A DNA stretch of 64,000 bases, taken from positions 16,910 to 80,909 of the forward strand of contig JACCGJ010020012.1 in NCBI GenBank assembly GCA_013407085.1, read 5' to 3'. How positions within the stretch are numbered: the stretch's first letter is position 1; each line of letters starts with the position of its first letter. The notes under the pieces are model-generated. The model had not been told where the DNA came from, made no database searches, and was given only the letters and a program-made list of their open reading frames with translations. Of this stretch, positions 34,090 to 47,175 are shown in pieces. This stretch comes from Atriophallophorus winterbourni (taxonomy: Eukaryota; Platyhelminthes; Trematoda; Plagiorchiida; Microphallidae). Position numbers and translations under genes: made by a program.

Positions 34090-37000
34090 ACTTAGCATCT
34101 GATCTCATCTTATAACTAACATATTTATGATATGTTTATTAAATGTATTACTGTGACAAGTTTAAATGGTGCTTGCGCGAGTCTATTTCGTTGCTTCGTT
34201 TGCCGAGTTTTGATATCTTTCAGTAAAAATAATGCTTTTACGTGATTACGTCCACTTGAGGGGGTAATGTTGGAGATCTGTGGATCACCAGTCTAAACTT
34301 TCAGAGCTGCATATTAACGTTCATGTTACATTGTGAAATGAAAAAATTGGTGTCCACTACAATTTTTTCTCGTGATAGAGTCATGTTTTCTACTACTAAA
34401 AGAGGTTAAATGAGGGGAAAATGGTTAGTAAATAGAAAGCTTATCTCAACGACGCATCTGATATCTTCACCGTGATCGATTCCAGCGGCAAACTTCGTTT
34501 TCGGATTTAGTAATCATTCATATGAAACACGCCACAGAACTCTGAAGCTGCACTCAACCCGATGCAGAAGACAATAAGAAGCAGTAGTTTTCATTTGTAG
34601 AGTACTTATTCAAACATTCCATCCTTCCGAAATGTTTTACATTTATTCTCATAACACACAAATGCGAGGGATCATTTTAAACTTCATCAACAAAAGAGAT
34701 AAGATTAAATGAAGCAAATACGCATATTCTGATCCCAAATTAACGCGTTTACATTTTTAGTAATCATTAGATGCCCATACGGACATGCATCGTTTTCATC
34801 GGATAATAAATTTTAATATTTTTTTATGATAATTTTTTTAACATTCGATCCAATATACTTTTTGTTGGGCTTGTGAAACATCGCCTACTCAACCGCATAT
34901 AATATTTGAATGAATCTATAAATAATTGAATTTGCGAGGATTGTAATTCGCGTTTAAAGCGTAGAAACTCTACTCAGTTAATGCTGAGCGCGTGATGAAC
35001 GCTGTTACCTCATTGTTCGGGGCCAATTTACAGCGATTCTGTCCAAGAAAGTTGATGATAAAAGCCAACAAATTACATTGGTGCCTAAAATAAATGTCCC
35101 ATCTTCTGAAATCGCAAATGACGCTCCATGTGTTACGCTTGAGGGCTCACATGTAGCTTCAAGCTAGTGAGTTCAGACACATGTAGTTTTGCTCTTATAA
35201 TCTACTCCAATGTATTTATGTTGTTTTTTGATGTCTGTGTAATGGCTACTATCGCAGACAGTTATGTTGACATTAGAATCTGAAGCTCTTCTGGTACATT
35301 GTCTGGAATTTACATGCTTGTCTTTCAATTTGCCATCCATTTAAAATATATGGCTCCCACTATCAAAAATGTGCAGATTATATCTGATTTACTCATCTGT
35401 TGTTTTACACTTATGATGTTACGCTAGACCAACAGTATTTGTAAGACTATTTCCAAGAAAGATGTTCTTCTGTAGGTTGGGTAAACATCTCGTTTGTATG
35501 TGGAACCATGAATCGTAATCCTCGTTCAGTTCACTCAGATGCAAAATGAATACGGTGTGCCAAACATATCCTGCTTCAGTGATTGCCAATACTATTTTAA
35601 ACTAGTTTCATTTTCATACAATTTACCACCATGTGATCCAAACCATCAGATTTCGCGACGTTGAATACATTTCCAAACTTAAACCGGTTTTTTAACTGGT
35701 ATAAACGATGTCGGAAATTTGATTCAGTAAACGTCGTTAGATAAAAATACAGCCACACAGTGTAGGCATCCGATTGAATCTCGCTTTAGCTATCTCGTGG
35801 CACGACCATGATGCTATTCTAATAACAGCAGCGCTAATTACATGTAAAACATTCGATCAGTTGAATGGAACGTAAGATTATATGAACAGAAAAATATGTT
35901 TTTCCTTCAATGTTGATTTGCTCCTTTGCTATGTGTTCGCTTCAAGGGTGCATCTGGATATCTGCTGGCATCCATTCTTCGCAGCTTACATCAACAAAAC
36001 GCAAGGTGAGGTCATAAGCTTATTCAAATTCTTTGCTACGAGAGAGTGCGCATTACCGCAGGTTCCAAGATATGTACGGCAAGAGTCCGTTTCCAAACTG
36101 GACTGGTCCAAAAGGCCAGGACTGATCCAAATCCGATACGACAGGTACGTGTAGTGCAGAACTTAAATGCGAAGGTGAGCATGTACGTCAAAGAGGAATG
36201 TTGGCAATCAAGGTAAGGTTTCAAGGTGTTTTAATCGTGTAAAAAGCAACAAGCTTAACAATAATCATGGAATCGTAAAATTTAAGTTTATAAAACAAGA
36301 TAAGCAATCAGCTTAAACAGTATATAAGTAGGCGGAAAACGTATAATTCAATAAAAACTCATCTCATTTCGTTTTAAACTCATGCAAGCTAGTAAATTGA
36401 GCAACGGTAAAAGGTAAAGTTTTGCTAGTCAAACAGATTTGGACAAAATTAAAATACCTTCTACAATTTAGACGGGAATTTGGTACCACTAGCGTATATT
36501 CATGGGTCCGATAATTCCTCGTATCATTTCGCGTGAATAAATCCTATGAGGTATGGTTTGGGGTATGGAATATTTTGTATAATGGGATAAGGTCTCCACT
36601 GATCCGTTAGTAGCAAAATTCTAACAGATTCAAGTGAGCTATCCTTTCTTTATAAGGCTTGTTTCGGAGGTTGAGAACTAGTTTTGTAAATCGGTGATTG
36701 ATTCAATGCATAAGTTGTACACATTTCCTGAGCCACGGAGACCATGACAGCAGTGCGTATTCCATGACTGACCTTAGGTATGCAATCATGATCCGTGGGA
36801 ATAACTTGGGCGGAGCTTTCCCAAATACCCATTTGATTAGATTTTGAATATGTGATGCTTTTGCGAAGGCAGTGTTAGTTTGAAGTGAGGTCTTTAAACT
36901 AGATCATATTTATACACCCAAATCTTTTTCTTCACTGCAATTTTCAAGGACATGTGAACCTATATGGTAAGTGAACTCTACTTGATTCAACACCTACATA

Positions 37001-37960
37001 CCGCTTGTGCCCAATCATCCAGTTTCATCAGTAAATTACAAAATCATGAATAATTCAGTCTAACTTCATGCTGTTTTCACGAGAGCAACTGATTTTTTCG
37101 AAATGTTTTGTTAGATGCTCAACCACGAGGTGCTCAAGAAATTTTGAAGTCACTGGAAATAAAAATCGGGTCAGAAATTTGAATCATTGAGTGATTTCTG
37201 CCTTTATAAAATGAGTATTTTCCCACGTTTAAAAACGGTGAAAATCACGCCATTTTCCAGTATTTAATTGTGTGTTTTGTATAGCAAGTAGGCATCTCGC
37301 TAAATTATGCGTAGGGTTATTTTGTCGACCCCGGGAGACTTTTCGATTGTTAGATTAACTGTTGTTTAAAAGACGCTTTTCGACGTGAAATTTATTTCAC
37401 TCAGAGCAATGGCGCTTTAAATGGGTTGATTTGGGATGTATATATCATGTTTTCTCAGGCCGAATACAGCTGAATAAAATGTGCCAATTCTTCAGCAGTT
37501 TCTGGTGAAGAATTTGCCGGTCCATGTGACGTGTTCACGGGCGCAACTCATGGTTTCACCTTAACTTGATTGGCAACTATACGACAGAGTATTTTAGGGT
37601 TGAACTCCATCATGCGTGATATCCGTTCATGGTAGTTAAACTTGTCTGGATCCATTATATTGCGGCACAGAATGTTTTAATTATTGTACAATTATTGCAC
37701 GTTTCATGGTCACAGCGAATTGGTCACATGCCAAGCTTAATGTTTGTTTGGTAAATCTGTAGCCTTGTTTCCTTTACAGCGATGATGTCTGGTGAACACC
37801 TCAGAAAAACTGCACAAAGTTGCCCGATTTTGTTCCCCATATATTGTGCGTTGGTTCAGAGGCATTCTATAATAGTCTTTCTCAACAACGATAGGATGTG
37901 GGAATGGTAGCTAGCAGAGTGCAGAGTATCTATTCGGTAGACTTCTTCCGAGTCAGCAAT
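34090..37960. other. Intergenic, nothing recognised
   Basis: AT-rich with scattered frames up to 90 codons (35882-36154) that match no family I know. Confidence 0.4.
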
Positions 37961-37963
37961 TGG

Positions 37964-39530
37964 GAATCAAGAATCAAGATTTTATGGTGAAAAACGTAAT
38001 CGCTTTAAAGTTACCCTTGGATAACAGCTATAAAATTTACACAGTATGTAATAAAAATTCCATTGAGTCGTTTGGTTTGTGTAAGCTTATAAGGGGTCAA
38101 TATACATGACCGATAGTGAAGTACTCTTTGCTAATGGCATCCATTTACGATTTGAATTCACGGAACGTGGTAGCGTTTAAGATATCCTGTGATAGTGAAT
38201 ACCACAGAAGACAACCACGCACAGGGAATAAACGACGTGTAAAACCAAGTCTTGAGTGTAGTATAACGAGACAACTTGAATGACTCCATGTATTTTTAGG
38301 GAAAATGACTACGAAAAAATCGCGGATAGGTTTATTTTCTATTCGCATTATTTTATATGTTAATATCAAGTCACCACTCACTCTTCTTTATGTGAAATCA
38401 GTCAATTAAAGAATGGTCATTAGATCATGTTATGGGATGTTCTGCATTTTATCAACTAGCTTCAGGAATCCAATGTCATTAAGCAGCCACGTTGCGCAAA
38501 CTGATATCATGTACTCTATCGTCGAATGAATGTAGTTAATTTTAATGCAGTGGAGCGTTTTACGAGGAAACCTAACAAATATTCTCCACAACATTCTCAA
38601 GATACCGCTCGCCATGTTGAATACTTTCTGGCTTTTACTGTTCGGTTTTAGGATATTAGTAATCCAGTTACCAAGATTACTCTCAGCGCTAGTCCAAGTG
38701 AAGTTTTCATGACCAAGGTTATATGTATGCTCGTATTGCCCGCCAATTTGTAAAATTTTGCATTTACGTGTGTTGAAATAGATCTGATTTAGTTGAAACA
38801 AGGGCATACAAATCCTCTTGCAGCCTAGAGCAATCTTCGATAATTCGAAGTTGCATCCGTATTTTCATGTCATCAGCCAAATAAGCATCTTGCATCGTAC
38901 TACTTGCGCCATATCATTTATGTATAACAAAAAATGCATAGGACGGAGCACTAAATCATGAGGGACGCCGCTGGAGACATTGAGGGTTTTGATAGACTCG
39001 GTTAGATAAACCGTTATCCACGATGATTCGTTTCTTGTTATCCCATTGGGAACTAACGCTTGTAGGATCAGGTTGTGGTTGACCTTATCAAACGCATTCG
39101 ATACTTTAATATCAGGCAGCAACGGAGTATCATATACGTTGTCAAATCGTCCAAAGTAATGATTAAATTTGACAGACGAGATCTGCTCGGCAAAACTGAT
39201 AACTGCTAATAAAAATCCTTTAGTTTCAAGGTGACCTACGATAAACTCAGTTAGGATGCGCTCCCCAATTTTCGACATGCAGGGGAGCAGCAAAACAGGT
39301 CCACAATTTGCTAAGTAGGAATGACATTTACCATTGCGAATTGGTGTTATCACAACAGTTTTCCATTCTGACGGTACAAAACCATCGCGAAGACTGCGGA
39401 TGACAACCTCAGCTAGACCGTATGAAAGCTGTCTATAATATGTACGAATAATAGCAGGGGTAATGTTGTCCCCACCCGGTTCTTCCTTCTTATTTAGACG
39501 CCATATTTGGCGTTCCACAACGACTTAGTC
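37964..39530 (-). mobile_element. CR1-like element, RT and C-terminal domain
   Basis: The 217-codon frame 39518-38865 encodes PGGDNITPAIIRTYYRQLSY, PSEWKTVVITPIRNG, KVSNAFDKVNHNLILQALVP and LRPMHFLLYINDMAQVV. The active-site region (about 38875-38890) is frameshifted: YLADD can be read in one frame and LIWLMT in another. QIYFNTRKCKILQIGGQYEH and the C-terminal GCLLWYSLSQDILNATTFRE (about 38207-38148) follow. The element ends in CACCATAAAATC plus two TTGATTC units (37977-37964). It is inactive, but one of the better preserved copies. Confidence 0.8.
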
Positions 39531-39534
39531 AATT

Positions 39535-40575
39535 ATTGGTTCAGTTAGTGATTCTTCTGAGTTTGATCAACCATAATACAATAATGTTTGTTTCAAGTCG
39601 AACACTTTGGAGTAAAAGCTCGCATGAGCATCCGCTGTTACTTGAACTGTAGCAGCCATTTGTGTTCTGTCATGAGCGGAAAAACATCTGGTTTTACTTT
39701 GGTTCTTTCTTTCATTATTTTGTACAGTAAATTTGGATTATATTCCTTTCTTACCGCCATGGGTTGCTTGAACTGTTTGTCTTGCCGAACGATAGTGGTC
39801 ATTTTGTTCCGTTTTCAACAAAATTGAAACCAAGTTGCAGGATTATCAAGATCGCAATGAATGGCTCGTCTTTTAAGTGAAATCCATTGTCTGGTTCTAC
39901 TGTGAACAGTGAATTGGAAAGTGTGGACATCGTTGCTGCGAATAAATCGAGAGTCTAAATGGATTTGCATCTGAAGGTAATTCAACAGTGGAATGGAATG
40001 TGTATTTGAGTCATTGAAATCAAGTTAAACCTCGTTTTGTTCACAGAGTGCTTGAACAGGTCTCCAAAAGTCGACTCCACGTGTGATTTTAGTCTCATCG
40101 GTGTACCTTAAAGCACTGCATATATATATATATATATGTCGGACAATTTTCTTCAATATTGCATTTGGTGGTCACACCCAGATTTTCTGATGTTACAAAT
40201 CAATCGATCAACATCCCTATTTCTGGCTCTTTATTATTCGTTTAAAATAGCGATTTTCAACCGAAAACACTAATGAATGTCCGGAAGAACTACGGGAAAT
40301 TGGACTCAAAGAGTATAATCACGTCTGCAGACTCGGTTAACTGGTCACTCCCTTCGTCTATCTGTTGGTTGGACTTATTTGACAAAAATCAGATCGCTTG
40401 AAAATCACTCACCTTTGATGAATGAAATATTCCCCACTAAGGGTCCGACATGGTTTGATATCATTATTCGTAAATGCCTGTAGGAATGAAAGCGGTAATA
40501 GCGGGAGTTCTCTTTAAGCCGATGTACCAATGACTAACAACCCGACAAAGTTTTCCGAAACGAGTGCGTCTACTT
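39535..40575. other. Intergenic, upstream flank of a CR1 copy
   Basis: 39535-39900 may hold more of the CR1 5' part, but I cannot align a motif. A short AT repeat lies at 40121-40138. Confidence 0.35.
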
Positions 40576-40579
40576 AGTG

Positions 40580-40795
40580 CAAGGAAATTTGAGTGCAATC
40601 GGTTAGAATAGTTTTGGGGTAACGTTTCACTTCTGAGACAGAATCTTCGTCAGACCAAGAATGATAGTCCGGACAGGGAACATGATTAAGTAGTAGTCAA
40701 ATCCCACCACTTATTTGACCTTACCACTAAACAGACTATAGAACCCCTAGGGTGTGTCACGTCTCGTAGGAAGGACCATGATCAGTGGTCCATTT
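40580..40795 (+). repeat. Repeat family A copy
   Basis: GAGTGCAATCGGTTAGAATA, GGGGTAACGTTTCACTTCTG, CAGGGAACATGATTAAGTAG and CTAGGGTGTGTCACGTCTCG are shared with 62694-62900. Its complement carries a CTGACGA-type block, a TTCTG/CAGAA hairpin and GAAAC. Confidence 0.65.
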
Positions 40796-40799
40796 TCCT

Positions 40800-41060
40800 T
40801 ACAGTGTGTATCCAAATCAATCTGATACAAGTGAACGCGGTCAAGGTCAGTTGGCACAGCTTCCCACATACGTAAAGGTACATAACTAACGGGCCTAAGG
40901 CTGTTTTTGAAGAAAAACAAAATCTAATTAACTAGTAGGTATAAGGTAAAAAACATCTTTTTACTTTCGCATCACTGCCGAGAACCTGATTGTGGATATT
41001 TCTGCCCCATCCACCTTATTGACCGCCAGTCGACCTGCCTTGGCAATTTCAACCGCCTAC
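40800..41060 (-). mobile_element. Penelope-related end fragment
   Basis: This piece aligns with 26950-27200 (CTGATACAAGTGAACGCGGT, TTTACTTTCGCATCACTGCC, ATTTCTGCCCCATCCACCTT). It directly follows a family A repeat, as the 26900 copy does, so family A may be part of the same element. Confidence 0.45.
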
Positions 41061-41078
41061 GCATGTCTGCGCTAGCAA

Positions 41079-41090
41079 TACTACTACTAC

Positions 41091-41133
<43 letters not shown>
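41079..41133. repeat. (CTA)n then (TA)n microsatellite
   Basis: Four CTA/ACT units are followed by about 39 bases of uninterrupted TA at 41095-41133. A shorter AT run lies at 40121-40138. Confidence 0.9.
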
Positions 41134-41135
<2 letters not shown>

Positions 41136-41139
41136 TTGG

Positions 41140-42270
41140 ACATCCCAGGCATGTAATGCATGATCAGTTTATCAAAATTGGAACAGCAAAAGAAAATATA
41201 GCGGTGCAAATGACCGAAGTGAGCGGGATTTTTTAACATTTTTTCCGTTCAATAATGGGAACGAATATACAGTAATCAGAAAAAATCTTAATGTCTAATA
41301 ACAATAAGATTTCATTTAAATTTTGTCAGAATTTACGAATTGCAAGGATGGGAAAACATGGAGAACATAAATGGAAGGTAATTATGGAAAAAGTGAAGTG
41401 AATTGTAATAAATTGTCATTAAAAAAATTGAAAAATAAATTATATATGCATCAATTCATGTTTTTTACGGAAAGATTGGTTGAGAAGATGGAAAAGGGAA
41501 CACAAATCCATCAGAATAAGAAAATCTAAGAAATTCTGGGGGATGAGAGAGGGTGTGGTCAATAGCATGGGAGTAGGGTACGCTGTGTACTCCAATACTC
41601 TTGAAGAATTGTCGACGAATCGAACCAAAATGTGTTCACCAGCCCGGTTTTCGTTATCTGCAGGAGAGTGAATCGCAAATGGAACAAATCTCGAGCGGAT
41701 AGATTTCGAGCCAGTTTCAGTGATGGTTCGGTATTCGAAGACACTAGAAAATAATGAAAGATATTCTCTTCACCATCATGGTGAGAGGTCATCTAAGTAA
41801 AATAGTTCATCATTAAAAAAAATTAGAATGTACATTAAAAACATAATGATTTTCAGGGTTTTTTTTACTTTTTTTTATTTTTTTGGTAGATTTTATTGTG
41901 ACATTTATAAGCCTCATATGAAATAAAAGACGAATATATACATAATGGTGCATAGAAAATGTCATGGAAGGCAATGTGACAAATAGACAAATGTGATGCG
42001 AGTCCCAACCTATGAACAGACATGCATAGACCCTATGAAACCTGACACTACAGCAGCGTAATAAATAGATAATCAGAAAAATAATTTTTTAGATGTTTCG
42101 AAATTTTTTTAGAGAGACATTTGTTTACGATAGAAACCTGAATTGAAACAATAAGGATAAATATGTTTAAACAAAAAGGGGGTAATATAAGCCTAAAGAG
42201 ATACAATAAGTTAAGGTACATATAATACTAGTCCCATGTTTTGATGTATGTATGATGAATGTATGATGTA
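41140..42270. other. Intergenic, nothing recognised
   Basis: Contains T-rich runs (41855-41885) and overlapping short frames. No domain is seen. Confidence 0.4.
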
Positions 42271-42273
42271 TGT

Positions 42274-42372
42274 ATGAAAGCACAAGCCTGATCCAGGCAA
42301 AGTGTCGCACAGTCAGAGACTGCATGTGGGCTAAGATACTGTCAGGTTGCCTAGGCCTAGACAGATATGAGG
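42274..42372 (-). repeat. Repeat family D copy
   Basis: On the - strand: CTGTCTAGGCCTAGGCAACC, TGACAGTATCTTAGCCCACA, TGCAGTCTCTGACTGTGCGA and CTTTGCCTGGATCAGGCTTG. The same order occurs at 47072, 47697, 48668 and 61430. Confidence 0.7.
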
Positions 42373-42639
42373 GGTGGATAAAAATAGATGTAACATACAT
42401 AGACCCTAAGTAACCTGACACTTAATAATACCATGTATTTCGGACATTGTGAACAGTTCTATACGTGTGCTAATGTAAAAATACTTACAATTGGTTCAAT
42501 AACCGGGAATACCGTGACAAAATATATTGTCTATAGAAATGTTTATTTTGAGAATTTCGCATAGCGATGGAGCAGTACGAGAATCTACGAGTGTTTTAAT
42601 TTTACCTGTAGATGTGCACATGTTATGCGGCTTAATCCC

Positions 42640-43690
42640 GCGTCCCAATATTGCCACATTGTCTAGATCGACGCTGTGGCCATTACAGCCATGGCGAAAT
42701 CACGAATAAGGAATTGATATTCCCTCGCATCCCAGGACGGTCTATGGACACGCTTTCGGTATTCTTCGATTCTAGTGTGAATTTCCCTGGAAGTCTGCCC
42801 TATGTAAACATTCGAACAGTCCTTACAGTTGATTCCGTAGATGCTATTCGTAACGCTAGATAAAGGAGTAATATCCTTGAGATGCATCAGAACCGAACTG
42901 ATAGTTTTCCCTCTCTTATAAGTTACGCGTATGGCCACCTGGTTCAAGATTCTACGTAGCGCTTCAGATGTGCATTTTACATATGGTATACAAACCGTAT
43001 CCCGCCAATTGTTCTCCGATTTTTCGGATGGGTATTTTACCTTCATCAATTGGTGTTTTTCAAAAGTTTTCAGATAACCGTGGTCTATGAGCTACTGACT
43101 CGCTACACGGTGCGCCAGTTTTCGTTCTCTTTCTTCGCTGAATAGCTTATGGAAAATGGAACAAGCTATGGAACTGAAGACCTGACTTGGATGAGCGGAC
43201 GTGTATCGTAGTACAGCATCTGTATCAATAGGTTTCCGATAGGCAGATGTTTTTATTTTCCCGTCTACATTTTGTGCTAAACAGTCCAAAAATGGAAGAA
43301 TGCCTGTGCAGGATTACACTTCCTCTTGACAGTAACAAATGTGTCATCAACATAGCGCCGCCATAATTTTGGCTTGAACCTATCATTGTTAAGGGCTTTG
43401 TTCTCGAAATGCTCCATATACATATTCGCAAGTACTGGATATATCGGTGAACCCATTGCCAACCATTCTTTTTGTTTATATAATTGCTCATTAAATATGA
43501 AGTGGTTCATGCTTAGGCAGATCGATAAACCATTGATAATTTGCTGGACGATCAAATTGTGCGATCTGACAAACTGGCATCAGATTCCAAGGCCCGTCTA
43601 GCTAGTTGTAACGCACTTGTTGTATGGAGGTTGGTGAACAAAGCGCTCACATAAAAGATAAACATTATTTTATCGTCATTTATTTTTTCC
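42640..43690 (-). mobile_element. Penelope-like element: reverse transcriptase plus GIY-YIG endonuclease
   Basis: From 43690 down the - strand: VSALFTNLHTTSALQLARRA (PLE RT 'D..ALFTN.P...A'), then the frame 43555-43277 with EWLAMGSPIYPVLANMYMEH and RRYVDDTFV (YVDD catalytic pair at 43354-43343). KIKTSAYRKPIDTDAVLRYT follows in another frame (43289-43092), then the frame 43049-42663. The last holds SIYGINCKDCSNVYIGQTSR and EIHTRIEEY, the GIY-YIG nuclease with its catalytic arginine. The order RT then GIY-YIG defines Penelope-like retroelements. At least three frameshifts make it inactive. The RT N-terminus is missing. Confidence 0.88.
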
Positions 43691-43849
43691 AAACATATTC
43701 CATTCGATTGCTGCATCTAATTAAATTGAGAAAAGAGAAAAATTATGAAACGCGTTTGGTGGACGAAGCCAATCATGTGCCGAAACGCTTGTTTGCGTAA
43801 ATTAGACTTAGAACTGAAGCTCTTTAACTGATACCTATCTGGATATTTA

Positions 43850-45475
43850 TAAGCATGAAGATGAACGTGAAGCAGTTCTTCTTACCTCCCAGTACACTTT
43901 GGTTTACACAGAGGAGCTGTTTTCAATTCCAGTGTTTCATGAGAGCAGAGCTGATATGCCGGATAACTTGATATCGCCAGAAATGGTACAAAATTTACTT
44001 GAACGACTGGATGTAAACTTAGCCATTCGTCCGCATGTAATACATAATGTTTTAAAAGTAATGGCGGGTATCATACACAAACAAATGGCGGGAATCTTTA
44101 TTTTATCCATGACGTTTGGTAGGTTACCACAAAATTGGATGTACGGCGTTGTCAAACCAATGTATAAAGGAGATAAAACTAGTTATCTGGCTAACTACCA
44201 ACCGGTCAACATCAGTTTGGTAGTTAAAAGTACTCTAAAACGACCGCTGCATAAACTTATAGAACATTTTTTCTTAACAACCAGTCACGAAGCATCTGAT
44301 CAGCATGGTTTCAAGCAAAGACTAAAATGCGCATACAATCTCATCGCTGCTCGCGAGCACTGGTGTGCTGAACATGATCTAGGACTCCCGGTAATCCCTG
44401 CCTTCATTGATTTCAGTGAGGAATTTGATCTTGTCTTATTAAAACGTCCATAAATCCAGCTGTGTGTAATTTGTGCATAGAGACCTGTTTTACGTGGCAC
44501 TGAAGACTTCCTTGCTTACCGTTATACACAGCTTGAGAGTAACGGAGTTAAGTAGCCAACTACACGTCCAAGTTCCGGGCTTCCGCAATCATCAGTTTTC
44601 GGCCCGTTACTTTTAAAAGTATATGTCAATGACCTCTCCGACTCATTAAATTGGAAGGGTATACATTTGCTTATGATCCGAAGTTTGTGCTCTTCTGCAG
44701 AGAGTACAGATCTCCAAAAAGAAGTTGAGCAATTGCTTGATAGGGCGGGAAAGTGGCAGCTACCTGTATACCGATAGAAATGCGCAGTTATGATTAAGTG
44801 ACCAAGCCCGTTTGAAATTAGGTACTTCCTCGGGGATCATCAACTGAATTGTATTCATATTTAACTTGACCTGTATAAAATTTTGAAACGGTCGCTTAAA
44901 TCAAAGTTGTAAAAGAACAGAAAAGGTTTTGCTTCTAACCGCGCATGGTGGGCTATTAGTCATCGTTCTAAAGATTACTACACAAATGTTTCGCATTCTT
45001 TATTGTACACAAATGAGACCAGTTTTGGAAAACATTTTGCCAACAAACTTTCCACAGACTAAGGGAGAAAGTGACCAGCTGGATAAAGTGAAACGGCGGG
45101 CGAGGAAAATAGTACAAGGAATGCAACTTTCACTTTTGGGCAAAGAGTTCAATCATCAATCTCATGTTGCTTAGTATATGGCATGTGTACTAATACTTGC
45201 TGCTTACTCGTCACATATGGTGAAAATATTCGTGAGATTTTCCCTCACGTTGCGGGCTCAAGAAACTATGGCTATGCTCTAATGCTCCTAAAGCGATGAA
45301 CACCACGCCTAACACAATGATTCAATCTCTGAACAGGAATTGTTAACTCGTTGAATGCGCTTTCAGATGACGTTATCTCAGCAAGATCTGAAAACCAGTT
45401 CAAGCAACTAGTGGATAATTTATTGCATGTAATCAGTAGAAATCTGTACAAAACTGGACAGAATTTCTTCAACTG
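43850..45475 (+). mobile_element. CR1-like element upstream of the flippase gene
   Basis: It encodes DNLISPEMVQNLLERLDVNL, PQNWMYGVVKPMYKGDKTSY, LANYQPVNISLVVKSTL and IPAFIDFSEEFDLV (frame 43899-44453). YVNDLSDSLNW (about 44619-44651) follows, then an active site changed to FAYD, then ESDQLDKVKRRARKIVQGMQ. IVNSLNALSDDVISARSENQ (about 45339-45398) ends it. It finishes about 350 bp before the flippase ATG on the same strand. Confidence 0.75.
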
Positions 45476-45823
45476 AGGTTTTTCTGGAGTAAGTTGCGGA
45501 TAGAAAGAGATGCGACTTGACCCTCTGTCGTCTATCAAGAAGACGAGGAAGAAACTATCGAATCGAAGATTCTCAGAAAAATGTAGTAAGCTTTGAGTGT
45601 TTTTTCTGCCATAGGACCAAAGGAAATTTAAACGTTCAATTAAATACAGAGCCTAGAAACGAAGTTAAGTTTCTTAGTGTGTCGAATAATTTTTGTGTGA
45701 ATTGTTTTAGCCAATCAAAAATTCATTCTTGTGAACTCGTAAGCGTGTAACATTTAAAATGTTTCACATGAATTTGTCATATATTCTTGGGGTCATACGA
45801 GGTTGACACATGCCAAAATCTTG

Positions 45824-47026
45824 ATGCCGTCCTGTTGGAAAAACATTTTGATAAAATTGGGCCTCAAGCGACCACCATTTCCTCCGGAAAGGTGTATTCC
45901 TGTTGGACCTGTTTCGAAACGCACATTCGTAACTGAAGAATACACCCTTGAAAAATTATATGGGGATAACGAAATTAAAACATCACGTTACACATATTAT
46001 GGATTTGTATTCCAAAATTTAGGCGAACAGGCTCAGCGTATAGCAAATTTTTATTTTATCTCAGTTGCGGTTGTGCAGATATTCACTGATGCCCCTGTTA
46101 CACCTGTTATTTCAATATTGCCACTAGTATTTGTTTTCGGGGTTACAATGGTCAAGCAAGGCTATGAAGATTTGCTCAGACATAGAGCTGATCGTGAAGT
46201 TAATCACGCCAAAGTTGAGGTCGTTACAGAAGATGGTACTCTCAAAACAATAAAATCACAAGAAATTACCGTTGGAGATATTGTTCTCTGTCGATCGAAT
46301 GACGTTTTTCCTTGTGATCTTCTTCTTCTCAGCACGAGCCAACCTAATGGTGAATGCTTTGTCACTACAGCTAGTTTAGATGGAGAAACAAATCTGAAAC
46401 AGTTTACTGCTCTCGAACATACACAGTTATACGATACACCCGAACTGCTCGCCAACGAATTACGTGGAACTATCACATGCCAACAACCGATCGATGACTT
46501 GTATTCTTTTAGCGGTCGAATAAATTTGGAATGCTCAAACGGTACCCCACTTGTCAAACCTCTTGGGCCATCCAACCTTGTTTTACGCGGAACTTGTCTG
46601 AGAAATACGGATTATGTATATGCCTGTGCGGTGTACACTGGTCAGGACACAAAAATGATGCTCAATTCAAAAGGCAAACAAACAAAGTTTTCTGTAATAG
46701 AAAGGAAGTTGAATCTTTCCCTCGCTCTCATATTATGTTTTATGGTTTCCTGTGCCATCCTTTCTAGCATTTTAAGTTTCACTGTCGGTAACAAATCTGT
46801 TTGGTATATCACACAGACCCGCCTCACTGCCTGGTCGGTTGTACAAACTTTTCTGGGATTCATCGTGCTCTACAACTATGTTATACCGATTTCACTCTAC
46901 GTAACAATCGAGATTTTGAAATTTATAAGTTCAAAGTTTTTCGAATGGGATATTAATTTGTACGATCAGCGGATTGACGAGAAAGCAAAAGTCAACACAT
47001 CGGATCTCATTGAGGAAATGGGTCAA
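45824..47026 (+). CDS. ATP11A: Class-6 P4-ATPase (ATP11-type phospholipid flippase), exon 1
   Basis: This exon encodes the N-terminal 401 residues of a P-type ATPase that flips aminophospholipids to the cytosolic leaflet and normally works with a CDC50/TMEM30 subunit. It carries the cytosolic N-terminus, then GEQAQRIANFYFISVAVVQ (start of M1), M2 with ISILPLVFVFGVTMVKQGYEDLLRH, and the actuator domain with TASLDGETNLK (DGET at about residues 186-189). TCQQPIDDLYSF and LVLRGTCLRNTD follow, then M3, M4 with IPISLYVTIEILKF (the PISL motif of P4-ATPases, about 354-358), and VNTSDLIEEMGQ. ATP11A/B/C are the closest families I recognise; which one is not certain. I chose ATG 45824 because it gives the expected N-terminal length. 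The frame is open back to a TAA at 45755, so an upstream non-AUG start or a 5' exon is not excluded. The donor is CAA|GTAAGT at 47026/47027, phase 0. All of M1-M4 in one exon is unusually compact. Confidence 0.92.
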
Positions 47027-47071
47027 GTAAGTCCATTGTACTAGTTTCCGATGTTTGGTTTTCTAAGTGTT

Positions 47072-47175
47072 ATATCCGTCTCGGCTTGGGCAACCCGACA
47101 ATATCCTAGCCCACGTGCAGTCTCTGACTGTGCGGCACTTTGCCTGGATCAGGCTTGTGCTTTCATACTATATCA
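47072..47175 (+). repeat. Repeat family D copy
   Basis: GGGCAACCCGACAATATCCT, AGCCCACGTGCAGTCTCTGA and CCTGGATCAGGCTTGTGCTT match the family. It begins about 45 bp after the exon 1 donor of the flippase. Confidence 0.7.

Noticed and set aside
46204..46575. 123-codon - frame
   Set aside because: Antisense shadow of the flippase actuator domain.
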